IMG/VR virus record: IMGVR_UViG_3300028572_000028
Location: 1 to 21,449 of that record
DNA length: 21,449 nt
Reading direction: 5' to 3' (one strand)
Source of the DNA: a virus
Position 1 is the stretch's first letter. Every line of letters begins with the position of its first letter. A program made the translations under genes and the position numbers. Positions 1-7,586 of this stretch are shown here, one piece after another. The notes beneath the pieces were generated by a model. That model made no database searches, was not told the origin of the DNA, and saw nothing but the letters and a program-made list of their open reading frames with translations.

Positions 1-463
1 CCGCCGCCAGAAGGGAATGCTCCATCAGAGTCTTCGGCCCAACGCGACAGGCTAGAAAGAAAAAACAAAGCGACGAAATGACCTCGGCGTGACTGTCTTC
101 GTCCAGAATCTCGCGCTTCAGGGCGAGTTCCAGCGGGATTTTCTCCCATCCGTTCTCGCCCGCGTAGGCAACCTGCGTCAGCCTGGAAATCTCGTTGATG
201 AGGCCGCTTTGCACGCCCGCCGCGCCATCCCATGTGCCCAGCTTGATCGCGGTCTGCTTGAGCACCGGATAGGCCAGTTGCGGGGCCGTCATGGCGACGT
301 GGCGCGGATCATATCCGCCGAAGACCTTGGAGTATGTCTCGCCCAACTCCAGGCAGAATTGCTCGAAAATGACGCGCGCCAGGGGCAGGCTGTAGACGTG
401 CGCTCGCCCGTGCTTGGCAGTATCCACGGGGAAGACCAGTTTCAGGTCACGGGTGATTTCCAT
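1..463 (-). CDS. Probable tail assembly chaperone (3' end outside window)
   Basis: The frame opens with ATG at 463 (MEITRDLKLVFPV) and stays open for 154 codons to the left edge. I do not know this protein by name. Its place directly after the tail tube gene, its size, and a run like ISSLCFFFLACRVG resemble the tail assembly chaperones that follow the tube gene in myoviruses and help load the tape measure protein. Those genes usually make a second, longer product by -1 frameshifting, and an in-phase slippery heptamer is present near codons 134-135. A GAGG sits only 4 nt before the ATG, just after the T-run of the upstream terminator. The assignment rests mainly on gene order. Alternative: another small tail protein of unknown role. 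Confidence 0.6.
   Translation of the reverse strand, partial: MEITRDLKLVFPVDTAKHGRAHVYSLPLARVIFEQFCLELGETYSKVFGGYDPRHVAMTAPQLAYPVLKQTAIKLGTWDGAAGVQSGLINEISRLTQVAYAGENGWEKIPLELALKREILDEDSHAEVISSLCFFFLACRVGPKTLMEHSLLAA
59..65 (-). promoter_or_regulatory. Candidate -1 ribosomal frameshift heptamer T TTT TTC
   Basis: The coding strand reads TTTTTTC, with zero-frame codons TTT (64-62) and TTC (61-59) preceded by T at 65, so it fits the X XXY YYZ rule in the correct phase. After a -1 slip the frame reads on through F-L-S-S-L-S-R-W-A-E-D-S-D-G with no stop up to the window edge. The zero frame is also open to the edge, so its stop cannot be seen. Confidence 0.45.
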
Positions 464-470
464 GCGGCCT

Positions 471-504
471 CAAAAAGAGAAACGCCACCGGGGCGCGGTG
501 GCGT
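471..504 (-). terminator. Rho-independent terminator after the tail tube gene
   Basis: On the minus strand a perfect 9-bp stem (ACGCCACCG / CGGTGGCGT, 504-496 and 490-482) with a 5-nt loop is followed by TTTCTCTTTTT. It lies between the tube stop at 528 and the chaperone start at 463, so it would lower chaperone expression relative to the tube. Confidence 0.85.
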
Positions 505-527
505 CATTGTAGGGCGATCAGCGCGGG

Positions 528-968
528 TTAGGCGCTATCCCACAGGGACTGGTTGATGTAGTAAATCGCCTGCATCTTGACCACGAAACTCGGGGTATTG
601 CCGTCGAACGTCAGCGCGTCCATTCCCGTGATGATCGCGCTTTCCAACTGCCAGTTGTCCAGCGCGGCCGAATCCGGGATGACGTTGATCGATCCCATGG
701 TGCAGTCCGTCTCGATTTGCTGCTTGTAGGCATCGGCGAGGTTCTGCGAGCGCACGAGGTGCATCGTGATTTCGGCCATGACGTAGGGTTCCGGGCTGCC
801 CACGCCGCCCGTCATCGTCGGCAGAAGCTGGCTCATGGCCCCCTGGAACGAAAGCGTTACCGCCTCCTTTGTCATGTAGGGGCTCGTGACCGTCAACTCC
901 GGGAAGTCCGCGAAGACTACGGAACAGCGGAGCCGGTTTACGACGCCTTGGGCGACAGGTGCAACCAT
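528..968 (-). CDS. Phage tail tube-like structural protein
   Basis: This 146-residue protein begins MVAPVAQGVVNRLRCSVVF. It follows the sheath gene by 9 nt and precedes a terminator and the chaperone, which is the usual myovirus order sheath-tube-chaperone. The size and the mix of short beta-prone segments (for example LTVTSPYMTKEAVTLSF and SFVVKMQAIYYI) suit a tube protein that forms the inner conduit of the tail. I identify it by position and general character, not by a signature motif. No signal peptide or membrane segment is visible. Alternative: another virion structural protein made in quantity. Confidence 0.65.
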   Translation of the reverse strand: MVAPVAQGVVNRLRCSVVFADFPELTVTSPYMTKEAVTLSFQGAMSQLLPTMTGGVGSPEPYVMAEITMHLVRSQNLADAYKQQIETDCTMGSINVIPDSAALDNWQLESAIITGMDALTFDGNTPSFVVKMQAIYYINQSLWDSA

Positions 969-977
969 GCTGATTCC

Positions 978-2288
978 TTATGCCGTGGGCAGGTTCGAGG
1001 CCACGATGGTGAAGACGATCTTCTTGAAGCCGCGCTTCGGGACGATGGTCACGGCGTAGCCGGCATATCGACCGATTGCGTAGTCCCCGGGGTTTTGCGC
1101 GACGTAGGTCGAGAACGGCACGGCAGTCACCGTCGCGCCCGCATTGATCATCCCGAAACTCACACCATTGTTCACCGTCTGCTGGAGCTTCTTTTGGCCG
1201 CCATTGATGCCGGGCTGGTCAAAATAGACGGGGTTCGTCGGGTTGTTCGAACCGTTGATGATGTAGTTCGACAGGTTCAGGTCGCATTGGATTTGCGTCC
1301 AATCCACGCCGTACCAGTAATTCCACGGGTTCAGGTCGCCCATCTGCCCGTTGATGATGAGCGTATTGCTGATCCCGCCCTCCGCGCCCGTGCCGATCCA
1401 GTTCAGGCCGGCGGCCGTGAACGTGGTGATCTGCGGGCCGGTGAGCGTGCTGTACGGCGTGACGCCCGACACAAAGCGGAAGGACAGCGGGGCAACCAGC
1501 GAGGTCGAGCCCGGCGAGGTTGCCAGTTGGACGTAGAAGTCGGCCGCGCCGCTGAACTCGGCGCTGGGTGCGCTCGGGCTCTCCAGCGTCAGGTACATGG
1601 ACTTGATCGGAACCGACGTCCAGTTGGTGTACGTGGCCGGCGTGGTCTGCTGGTGGAAATAGACCCTGCTCGTGGTGCTTTCGTACTGTTTGGCGAGCGT
1701 GGGGGCGGTGGGTTCGGTGTCCCACTCCATCGGCCACAGGTAGCGGTAGAACCGCAGCGACGGGCTTGCCAGGTAGGCGCTCAGCGCAGTGACGCCCTGG
1801 GCTGCCGTGCCGGTGCCAAGCTCGTAGACGTAGACCGCCTGAATCGCGCCCTGGCCGAAAAACGTGTTGCCCATCGAGGCAAGTTCGTTGACGGCGTTGA
1901 GCGTGAAGAAGCCGGCGACGGTTTCGGTGCCCGGGTTCGTGGTCAGCGGGTAGGTAAAGCTGGTCGTGCTGACGTAGGTGCACGCAAACGTGCCATCGTA
2001 GCCCGTGGGCGTGGCACCGGAAATCGTGCCCAGCACGGTATCGCCGGCCGGGATCGTGTGCGCCGCCGCCGTGGTCACCGTGACGACGTTCGAGGCCCAC
2101 ACGATGGACGTGATCGTCAGCGGCGTCTTCAGGAGCGAAGTCAGGTCGGATAACTGCGTGAGCAGCGAATACGTGCCCGCCGTCAGCGTGGTGCCGCCCT
2201 GGGAGACGAATGCGCCAGTCTGCTGCAGGAGGTTCGGCGCGGGCGCAACCTGCTGGTAGACCGTGCAGTCAACGATGTTATTCGACAT
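978..2288 (-). CDS. Tail sheath-like protein (DUF3383 type)
   Basis: This protein has 436 residues. The C-terminal part (IINGQMGDLNPWNYWYGVDWTQ, then YAIGRYAGYAV and a closing KKIVFTIVAS) looks like the sheath-like DUF3383 proteins of myoviruses, which surround the tail tube and contract on infection. Residues about 59-130 look like a separate beta module inserted in the N-terminal half: VVTVTTAAAHTIPAGDT...ISGATPTGYDGTF, a pattern widespread in phage structural proteins. The gene sits 9 nt upstream of the tube gene and 16 nt downstream of a small structural gene, with no terminator between them. This makes a contractile tail likely. The main doubt is the family name, not the structural role. 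Confidence 0.75.
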   Translation of the reverse strand: MSNNIVDCTVYQQVAPAPNLLQQTGAFVSQGGTTLTAGTYSLLTQLSDLTSLLKTPLTITSIVWASNVVTVTTAAAHTIPAGDTVLGTISGATPTGYDGTFACTYVSTTSFTYPLTTNPGTETVAGFFTLNAVNELASMGNTFFGQGAIQAVYVYELGTGTAAQGVTALSAYLASPSLRFYRYLWPMEWDTEPTAPTLAKQYESTTSRVYFHQQTTPATYTNWTSVPIKSMYLTLESPSAPSAEFSGAADFYVQLATSPGSTSLVAPLSFRFVSGVTPYSTLTGPQITTFTAAGLNWIGTGAEGGISNTLIINGQMGDLNPWNYWYGVDWTQIQCDLNLSNYIINGSNNPTNPVYFDQPGINGGQKKLQQTVNNGVSFGMINAGATVTAVPFSTYVAQNPGDYAIGRYAGYAVTIVPKRGFKKIVFTIVASNLPTA

Positions 2289-2304
2289 GGGCTAGGCCCC
2301 TCGC

Positions 2305-2676
2305 TTAGTCGTAGCTGACAGAAACCACGCCGCCCGTGCCGACCGTCAGGACGATGCCCGTCGCGCAAGGGAAGTCCACCGGGTAGATGCCCACGGTCTC
2401 AGGGATGGCGAACACCAGATTCGAGGCGGCTACCGCGCCAGTCGTGGCGCAGTCGCTGACGCTGCCAATCGTGGATGCCGCCGTGTTGACGATGACCTTC
2501 GAAATTCGACCGGCCGTCGCCTTGATGATGCTGGCGCCTGCGGTCTTGTTGAGGACGCTGGTAGAGCCGGCGCCCGTCAGCAGGTTACCGGTCTTGTCCA
2601 TTTGCAGCGGGGCCTGCGAAAAGCCGGCGCCGTTCGGAATGGTTGCGACGGTTACGGGAATCGGGCCTTGGGGCAT
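2305..2676 (-). CDS. Small phage structural protein of unknown role
   Basis: The product is a 123-residue protein, rich in Ala, Gly, Thr and Val, without charged clusters. The C-terminal half (VIVNTAAS...VSDCATTGAVAASN...VGIYPVDFPCATGIVLTVGTG) is a pattern I associate with small beta-sandwich phage proteins of unknown function encoded near tail genes. Two Cys residues, in SDCATTG and FPCATG, are spaced so that they could pair, but that is inference. An AGAAGGA ribosome binding site lies about 6 nt before the ATG, and a candidate promoter lies just upstream, so this may be the first gene of a tail transcript with the sheath and tube genes. Confidence 0.65.
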   Translation of the reverse strand: MPQGPIPVTVATIPNGAGFSQAPLQMDKTGNLLTGAGSTSVLNKTAGASIIKATAGRISKVIVNTAASTIGSVSDCATTGAVAASNLVFAIPETVGIYPVDFPCATGIVLTVGTGGVVSVSYD

Positions 2677-2715
2677 GGTCTATCCTTCTGAAGTCGTACT
2701 TCGGGGTGTTGTGGC

Positions 2716-2744
2716 ATTCTAGGCGGAGTGCGCTTTCGCAGCAA
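2716..2744 (-). promoter_or_regulatory. Candidate sigma70 promoter for the tail genes
   Basis: Minus-strand TTGCTG (2744-2739) and TAGAAT (2721-2716) are separated by 17 nt. The -10 box matches the consensus at 5 of 6 positions and the -35 box at only 3. It lies in the one clear gap (2677-2749) among the tail genes. Confidence 0.35.
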
Positions 2745-2749
2745 TTCGA

Positions 2750-3694
2750 CTAGCCTTCGGAAACTGTGATGAACGCTTCCAGGATCAATTGGCGGGCAAT
2801 ATCTCGCGTGCGGGATTGGAGATAGTTCACGTCCACGGTCATGGATTTCTGCTGCGCGATGATCGCGAATTCAGGCTGGGGCTTTTTCAAGTCAACCGGC
2901 ACGAGCGGCGTCATCGTCCCATAGGGCGCATCGTCCGGCATCGAGTTCGCCAGGATGGCCGACTGAAAATCGAGCGCGTCATTGTTTCGGCAGCCCCACA
3001 GGGTGAAGACCACGGTTTCTTTGCAAAGCTGCGCCTGGCCGGACAGAGAATCCACCAGCGGGGCCATCGTCAGTGCCTGCGTGCCCTGAATATCCGCCGT
3101 GATGTAGGGCGGAATGAGATTCATTGGGGACAGGTCGGACGGGTAGATTGGCAGGGCTGTCGTGCTCATCGCCATCCAAATAGGCAGCGAGTTTGAGACG
3201 ATGGTGCCGTTGGTCAGAACGTCGGCCGGCGTGGCGACGATCTGGCTGGCCTCGTAGGGCAGCACAGCCACCCCGGCGTAGTGCCAGAGGTCGGATGTGT
3301 CGTACCTCATGTTCTGCGACGAGAACGCGGCCAGCGAGCCATTTGGCAGCGTCATGAAGAACAACTCGGTGTCCGCCATGTCGGAGAATTCGAGAATCTG
3401 CTGCTCGGCCGTGAAGATGACCGTCTGCCGCGATACCGTGCTGTCGAGGTTCTGCTCCGTGCGCTGGGACAGGTGCAGGCTGCCGGGCGCGGTGAACGTC
3501 AGCGAGGGATCGATCACGTTCGGGTTCAGGCTCGCGGTGGGCGCCCAGAACACATAGCCATCCGCAGGCAGGATCAGCCGAGAATACTTCGTGAACGTGA
3601 ATTGCTGCTGCTCCGAAATCTGATCGACGCCAGCTTGCAGTACGGCGCCCTTGCCGGCACCCGCCATGGCTGCGCCTTGTTGGAGCGTGGTCAT
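2750..3694 (-). CDS. Conserved phage structural protein, neck or tail region
   Basis: The protein has 314 residues, starting MTTLQQGAAMAGAGKGAV. It shares a 4-nt ATGA overlap with the connector gene before it and is the last gene before the gap carrying a candidate tail promoter. Visible blocks are FTKYSRLILPADGYVFW near residue 34, SNSLPIWMAM near 167 and a C-terminal SRTRDIARQLILEAF. I recognise the general look of a protein found between head-tail connectors and sheath in DUF3383-type phages, but I know of no proven function. A role in the neck, tail terminator or tail completion is inferred from position only. No signal peptide or membrane helix is visible. Confidence 0.6.
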   Translation of the reverse strand: MTTLQQGAAMAGAGKGAVLQAGVDQISEQQQFTFTKYSRLILPADGYVFWAPTASLNPNVIDPSLTFTAPGSLHLSQRTEQNLDSTVSRQTVIFTAEQQILEFSDMADTELFFMTLPNGSLAAFSSQNMRYDTSDLWHYAGVAVLPYEASQIVATPADVLTNGTIVSNSLPIWMAMSTTALPIYPSDLSPMNLIPPYITADIQGTQALTMAPLVDSLSGQAQLCKETVVFTLWGCRNNDALDFQSAILANSMPDDAPYGTMTPLVPVDLKKPQPEFAIIAQQKSMTVDVNYLQSRTRDIARQLILEAFITVSEG

Positions 3695-4113
3695 TTCTCG
3701 ACCCAGGCCGATAGGGAGTCACGTAGGATCATGGTGTCCTCGAAAGACGGCCTGCGCGCGCCCCGCTGGAATTTGCTCTTGCGGTGGTTGATGCCCTTCA
3801 GTGCGGCCTGGGTGGGCACGCCGATTAGCCCGGCACTCTCCACTTCGCCAGTGTCCAGCCACTTCTGGAACATTTCCCGGATGCGCTCGCACCCTTCGTA
3901 GTAGGGGTCTTCTGGCACATGCCCGGCTCCCGTCAGGTCTTCAAGCGCACCCTCCAGGCTTTCCGCGAGCACGTTCGAAATCTCTTCGGCGTGAATCTCG
4001 TAGAAGCCCCGGAAAAGGTCATACTTGGCCTCCAGAATCTCCGCGAGGTCGCCAGTGGTGATCCTGTCGTCCAGGTGCGGTACGTCAATGACACCCAGGG
4101 CCAGCTCAGTCAT
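3691..4113 (-). CDS. Probable head-tail connector / tail completion protein
   Basis: The ATG at 4113 is chosen because it gives an ATGA overlap with the stop of the preceding gene; a longer form starting at 4140 would overlap that gene by 31 nt. The product has 140 residues, starts MTELALGVIDVPHLDDRI and is acidic in the N-terminal half. The C-terminus (GARRPSFEDTMILRDSLSAWVEK) has the arrangement seen at the end of HK97 gp10-like tail completion proteins, where an Arg-Asp-Ser helix precedes a final beta strand. That similarity is weak and read by eye. Position between head and tail genes supports a joining role. Confidence 0.55.
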   Translation of the reverse strand: MTELALGVIDVPHLDDRITTGDLAEILEAKYDLFRGFYEIHAEEISNVLAESLEGALEDLTGAGHVPEDPYYEGCERIREMFQKWLDTGEVESAGLIGVPTQAALKGINHRKSKFQRGARRPSFEDTMILRDSLSAWVEK

Positions 4114-4562
4114 GACAGTCCATACACTCCGGGGCCGCACTCACCCAAGATGGCAATCGCGCGCCGGCCAAACGGGTCAGCCATCGTCTGCAAATCCCAC
4201 AGGCTCAGATTCGCCAGTTGCGTGCCCACGGTGAGCGTGGTTGAAGTCGCCTGATCGGAGGTGGCCGACACTACGCCCGGGACGAAGTTTCCGATCTTGT
4301 AGGCGGTGCGCAGGCCGCCAAAGAAGCAACTCCCCGGCTGGTCGGGCTGGTAATTGAGCAACAGCGAGACGCCGAGGTTATAGACGCAGGCCGTGTACAG
4401 CAGCCCGCTCATGCATTGCATTTCACACGGCACCCACGCCAGCGCATACGTCAGTGCGTCCTGAAACCCGGGATCATCGGCCGGCATCGCGTCCGTGGTG
4501 ATCCCCGCGACGTTCTGGCAGAAGGTCGTGAAGCCGGAAAGGGTGGGCGCGAGGTCGGGCAT
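4110..4562 (-). CDS. Putative head-tail joining protein
   Basis: The product has 150 residues, starting MPDLAPTLSGFTTFCQNVAG. The middle is hydrophobic (MSGLLYTACVYNLGVSLLL), which could be a buried helix; I do not claim a membrane protein because the neighbours are all virion parts. The C-terminal half (GVVSATSDQATSTTLTVGTQLANLSLWDLQTMADPFGRRAIAI) resembles a conserved protein in the same slot of related phages. Six Cys residues are present, including a CEMQC pair, unusual for a virion connector. The gene starts 2 nt after the preceding stop and overlaps the next gene by 4 nt. The function is inferred from place in the order head-connector-tail. Confidence 0.55.
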   Translation of the reverse strand: MPDLAPTLSGFTTFCQNVAGITTDAMPADDPGFQDALTYALAWVPCEMQCMSGLLYTACVYNLGVSLLLNYQPDQPGSCFFGGLRTAYKIGNFVPGVVSATSDQATSTTLTVGTQLANLSLWDLQTMADPFGRRAIAILGECGPGVYGLS

Positions 4563-4564
4563 AC

Positions 4565-5068
4565 TCAGTTACGGCGCGAGTTCTTGCGCGGCTTCATGCC
4601 TTCGCGGTTGACCTGGATGGTGCTCTTTTGAAGGTCTTGCGTATCGACGCCAGGGCGCGGCTGCTCGACCACTGCGACCTCGAAATTGCTGGCCGTGGCG
4701 CCGGCTGCCTGCGCCTCTTTGGCGGCGACAGCATCGCCGCCCAGGGCCGCCGCCGTGCGATGCTCCAGGGCGCGCGCAATGGCGTTGGAGTCAATCTCCG
4801 ACAGGCCGGCGCGGATCGCGTCCAGCGGGATGACCTTCTCCGAGAAGATCAGGCCCGAGAAATGGCGGTCGCCATTGACCTTGGAGGGCTTGACTGCCCC
4901 GTAGGACTCGAGCTGCTTGATGATCGCGGACTCCTGCTGAGGTTCCTCGTGAGGAACCTTGTACTGCGTTCCCGGCGAAATGATGCGTTCGTAGACGCGC
5001 TCGTCGCCAGGAATGCGGTAGTTCAGGTGGTGCGGGCGCGGCGTTGCGTTGCAGACGTACAGGCTCAT
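4565..5068 (-). CDS. Conserved phage head-region protein
   Basis: The product has 167 residues, starting MSLYVCNATPRPHHLNYRIPG. The N-terminal 75 residues form a compact block, with LNYRIPGDERVYERIISPGTQYKVP and the segment IIKQLESYGAV, that I recognise as recurring in phages just after the capsid gene. The C-terminal half is Ala- and Glu-rich, probably helical, and ends in a basic tail (MKPRKNSRRN). No enzymatic motif is visible. It is the first gene after the capsid terminator and is followed 2 nt later by a connector gene, so a minor head or neck role fits. The exact function is unknown. Confidence 0.55.
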   Translation of the reverse strand: MSLYVCNATPRPHHLNYRIPGDERVYERIISPGTQYKVPHEEPQQESAIIKQLESYGAVKPSKVNGDRHFSGLIFSEKVIPLDAIRAGLSEIDSNAIARALEHRTAAALGGDAVAAKEAQAAGATASNFEVAVVEQPRPGVDTQDLQKSTIQVNREGMKPRKNSRRN

Positions 5069-5120
5069 GGCGTTGTCTCACTCATGGTTGCGGGCCTCAA
5101 TATTACCGCACAGCGGATGG

Positions 5121-5148
5121 AAAAACGCCCCGGTTTGTGGCCGAGGCG
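5121..5148 (-). terminator. Rho-independent terminator after the major capsid gene
   Basis: Minus-strand stem CGCCTCGG / CCGGGGCG (8 bp, one G-U pair) with a 7-nt loop is followed by TTTTT. It lies 33-60 nt downstream of the capsid stop and would reduce read-through from the abundant capsid transcript into connector genes. Confidence 0.85.
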
Positions 5149-5180
5149 AACTCACGGAGAGTGAGGGAGACAACCAAGAA

Positions 5181-6203
5181 TCAGAAGCCAGCCGAGAGGA
5201 TCGTGACAACTTCCGGGCGAATCGCCCATGCCGGCGTCACGCGGATTTCGGACAGCACGTCCACGGCGCCACCAGGCAGCGGAACCGTGATTTCCTTCGG
5301 AGCAACCATGTCGCACAGTTGAACGACCGCCGAGGTCATGCCAGGCGACAGGTCGGCGAACACGTTGGTATTGATGCGCGAGCGGCCAACCGGCTTCTTC
5401 AACTCGGGCATGTTGATGATGATCGCGTCCGTGGTGCCGCCGCTGCCGGCGTTGATGAGGGTGTCATCCACCGTGAACGTGATCGTGTCGCCGTTGCGCT
5501 CCAGGATGTTCTCGACCACGCCAGCCGTGGTCTCGACGCCCGCGCCGTTGCGCTGGAACTGCGTCAGTTGCACGATGCTCTGGTATTGCCACGTAGCAAT
5601 CACGCGCTGCGGAGCCATGATGTTGATGCGAACATTCATGCCGATCTGATTGGTGCGCACCTTCAGCGCCGAAATCAGCGAAACCAGGTACAGCGCCATC
5701 TGGCCGTTGTCGTAGGTCGAAACCGTCGTGTTGCCGTTCGAGTCGGCCGGCAGGTTCGCGGTCGTCGCGCCCACGGTGTTCAGCAGGCCCTCGCCTGCGC
5801 CGCCCATGCCGAACAGAGCCGCCGTGCGGATTTGCTGGAAGATGGCTTGGCGCATCGCCAGGCGCTGGGCATCGGCCAGGGACACGCCCCATTCGCCGGC
5901 CTGCTGGATGTCGTGGTGGTCGTACTCGGCGCGCGCACGCATCAGGTACGTAGGCGTCGAAATCATCTTCGCCTCGACAACCTGACTCGGAAGCTGGTTG
6001 TATGCCGTCTGACCGGCCGCGATCTGCGTGCGAACCTCGATGGCCTTTGCATAGACCTGAAGATCGCCCACGCCCAGGCGCGGCATCACTTCGCCGCCCG
6101 CGAGAGCTTCGGTGAAGCCGGACACTTGCTGGTACTGAAGGATCAGTTCCGGCATCGTGTAGGAAGGATGCGCCTGGATGTAGGCCGGGAAGATGCTTGC
6201 CAT
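5181..6203 (-). CDS. Major capsid protein (DUF2184 type)
   Basis: The product has 340 residues, starting MASIFPAYIQAHPSYTMPEL. The segments EYDHHDIQQAGEWGVSLADA (about residue 93), AQRLAMRQAIFQQIRTAALFG, and a C-terminal VPLPGGAVDVLSEIRVTPAWAIRPE are typical of DUF2184 capsid proteins, which I take to adopt the HK97 fold and form the icosahedral shell. The gene lies 12 nt after a small decoration-like gene and is followed by a strong terminator, as expected for the most abundant virion protein. The length suits the family. There is no N-terminal scaffold segment in this protein; a separate scaffold is encoded two genes upstream. Confidence 0.85.
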   Translation of the reverse strand: MASIFPAYIQAHPSYTMPELILQYQQVSGFTEALAGGEVMPRLGVGDLQVYAKAIEVRTQIAAGQTAYNQLPSQVVEAKMISTPTYLMRARAEYDHHDIQQAGEWGVSLADAQRLAMRQAIFQQIRTAALFGMGGAGEGLLNTVGATTANLPADSNGNTTVSTYDNGQMALYLVSLISALKVRTNQIGMNVRINIMAPQRVIATWQYQSIVQLTQFQRNGAGVETTAGVVENILERNGDTITFTVDDTLINAGSGGTTDAIIINMPELKKPVGRSRINTNVFADLSPGMTSAVVQLCDMVAPKEITVPLPGGAVDVLSEIRVTPAWAIRPEVVTILSAGF

Positions 6204-6215
6204 GGTGGCTTGTCC

Positions 6216-6830
6216 TTACAGTTGAACGATGGCGCAGGCGTTGCCCGACGTGACCCAGGTTGCGACACTGGTGGCGCTGGTGTAGCTCACCGTCTTGCAC
6301 TGGCCGGTCTGCACGCTGAGGATTTTGATCGGCAGGGCGGCAACCGAGTCATAGGCCACAATCTTCTGGTTCGTGTAGTCCCAGGAGACTTGCTGCGTGA
6401 TGAGGCCGCCGTCCAGAGAAATCAGCGCAGGATCGATGGCGAGGACGAGGCGCGCGCCGGCCGAGACGCCCAGGCGGTAGAAGTTGACCTGGCCACCCAC
6501 CAGCGACACCGGAACCGGCGACTGCGGCGAGCTGATCGCGGCGCCGTTCTGGTCGAAGACCGCGAAGCCCGTCAGGTTGGTTTGTGCCGTTGCGCGACCC
6601 ACCGGGTTGCCCAGGGCGTTGAAGCCACCGGCCGCGATGTTCTCCTGGATGCCAACGCCGCCGAACATGGCGAGCGTTTCGGTCGATGCCAGCGTGCCGC
6701 CAGCGAGGCGGAAGCGAGAAACCGGGTCATCGAACGCGGTGCCCTGGATCAGGCCGGTAGCCGTGACCGAGAACAGGCCCGCTGCGTTGGTAGTCGCAGC
6801 GGGGTTGAATGCGACAGAGGTGGCAGACAT
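6216..6830 (-). CDS. Probable capsid decoration or head structural protein
   Basis: The product has 204 residues, starting MSATSVAFNPAATTNAAGLFSVTATG. It is low in charged residues and rich in Ala, Gly, Thr and Val with many beta-prone runs. The sequence contains VSRFRLAGGTLASTETLAMFGGVGI and TQQVSWDYTNQKIVAYDS, similar in feel to proteins encoded between the protease/scaffold and capsid genes of DUF2184 phages. Position is the main evidence: the ATG directly abuts the previous stop (no spacer) and the capsid start follows 12 nt after its stop. A decoration or cement role on the capsid surface is inference. Alternative: a minor head protein of other function. Confidence 0.6.
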   Translation of the reverse strand: MSATSVAFNPAATTNAAGLFSVTATGLIQGTAFDDPVSRFRLAGGTLASTETLAMFGGVGIQENIAAGGFNALGNPVGRATAQTNLTGFAVFDQNGAAISSPQSPVPVSLVGGQVNFYRLGVSAGARLVLAIDPALISLDGGLITQQVSWDYTNQKIVAYDSVAALPIKILSVQTGQCKTVSYTSATSVATWVTSGNACAIVQL

Positions 6831-7586
6831 TTAGATGGTTCCCTTTTGCTTCGCCTTGAGGATGATTCCGCCATCTGCGAGTTGGGCAGGCGCCTTGAAA
6901 TCAGCGCACCATGCGCCGGCGCGCCCGGCGTAGGTGGTCACGTTGTGGCCGGTGTCCGGGTCGACGCGGCGGATCGCGCGCAGGCCGTCGCCGGACGCGG
7001 CGCCAATGAAGTTCGAGGCGGTTGCAGCGTCAGCGTAGATCGCGGCCTCGGCCATGCTGAACGCGACCTCGTCCTTGATCGCCGCGAGGTCAGCCTTCGC
7101 CCAGGTCTTGGAGTGCGGCTGCATCTTGCGCGCGAGGCGAATGCGGTAAGGCCTCGGAGTTTCGCCATCCATCGGGCGCGGGGCCGAGAGGGAGTGAAGC
7201 TGGTAGACCGAATCGGCGCGAGCCTGACTGTCGGCCATGGCTTCCGGGTCGGCGTCGGCCTTGCAGTCTTCCTTGTCCATGGCGTCCTTCTTTGCCTTCT
7301 CTTCGGCTTCCTTGTCGTCGGCGTCCTTCTTCGCGTCCGCCTTGACCTTTTCCTCTTCGGCGTCCTTGCGGGCCTTGTCGGCCTTTTCCTTCTCTTCGGC
7401 CTCTTCCGCATCCTTCTTCGCGTCGGACGCGGAGTTCAGCGTCGGGGCCGGCATGTTCTTCTCGACCGAATCGAGGCGGGCGTGCAGCTTGCTCGTCGAA
7501 TCGGCCATGGCGGAAATCGCCGTCATGATGTCGTTGAGCGACAGTTCGGTCTTACCCGTCTTGTCGTCGCTGGTTTCGCCTGCCAT
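6831..7586 (-). CDS. Nested in-frame scaffold product (internal start)
   Basis: Inside the fusion gene, residue M315 (MAGETSDDKTGKTELS) is preceded by AAAGAGG with an 8-nt spacer, the best ribosome binding site visible near this gene. Initiation here would give a 251-residue protein containing only the coiled coil and C-terminal domain. This is the same design as lambda C and Nu3, where the scaffold is translated from a start nested in the protease gene. The start falls at the junction between the DUF2213-like part and the charged coiled coil, as this model expects. Seen: the site and the junction. Inferred: that it is used. If not, the coiled coil is made only as part of the fusion. Confidence 0.5.
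   Translation of the reverse strand: MAGETSDDKTGKTELSLNDIMTAISAMADSTSKLHARLDSVEKNMPAPTLNSASDAKKDAEEAEEKEKADKARKDAEEEKVKADAKKDADDKEAEEKAKKDAMDKEDCKADADPEAMADSQARADSVYQLHSLSAPRPMDGETPRPYRIRLARKMQPHSKTWAKADLAAIKDEVAFSMAEAAIYADAATASNFIGAASGDGLRAIRRVDPDTGHNVTTYAGRAGAWCADFKAPAQLADGGIILKAKQKGTI

Noticed and set aside
1219-2100. 293-codon minus-strand frame within the sheath gene
   Set aside because: Same strand but another frame, Arg/His-rich; the sheath frame is better supported.
717-2153. Plus-strand open frame of 478 codons
   Set aside because: Antisense to the tube and sheath genes; Arg/His-rich reading with no domain.
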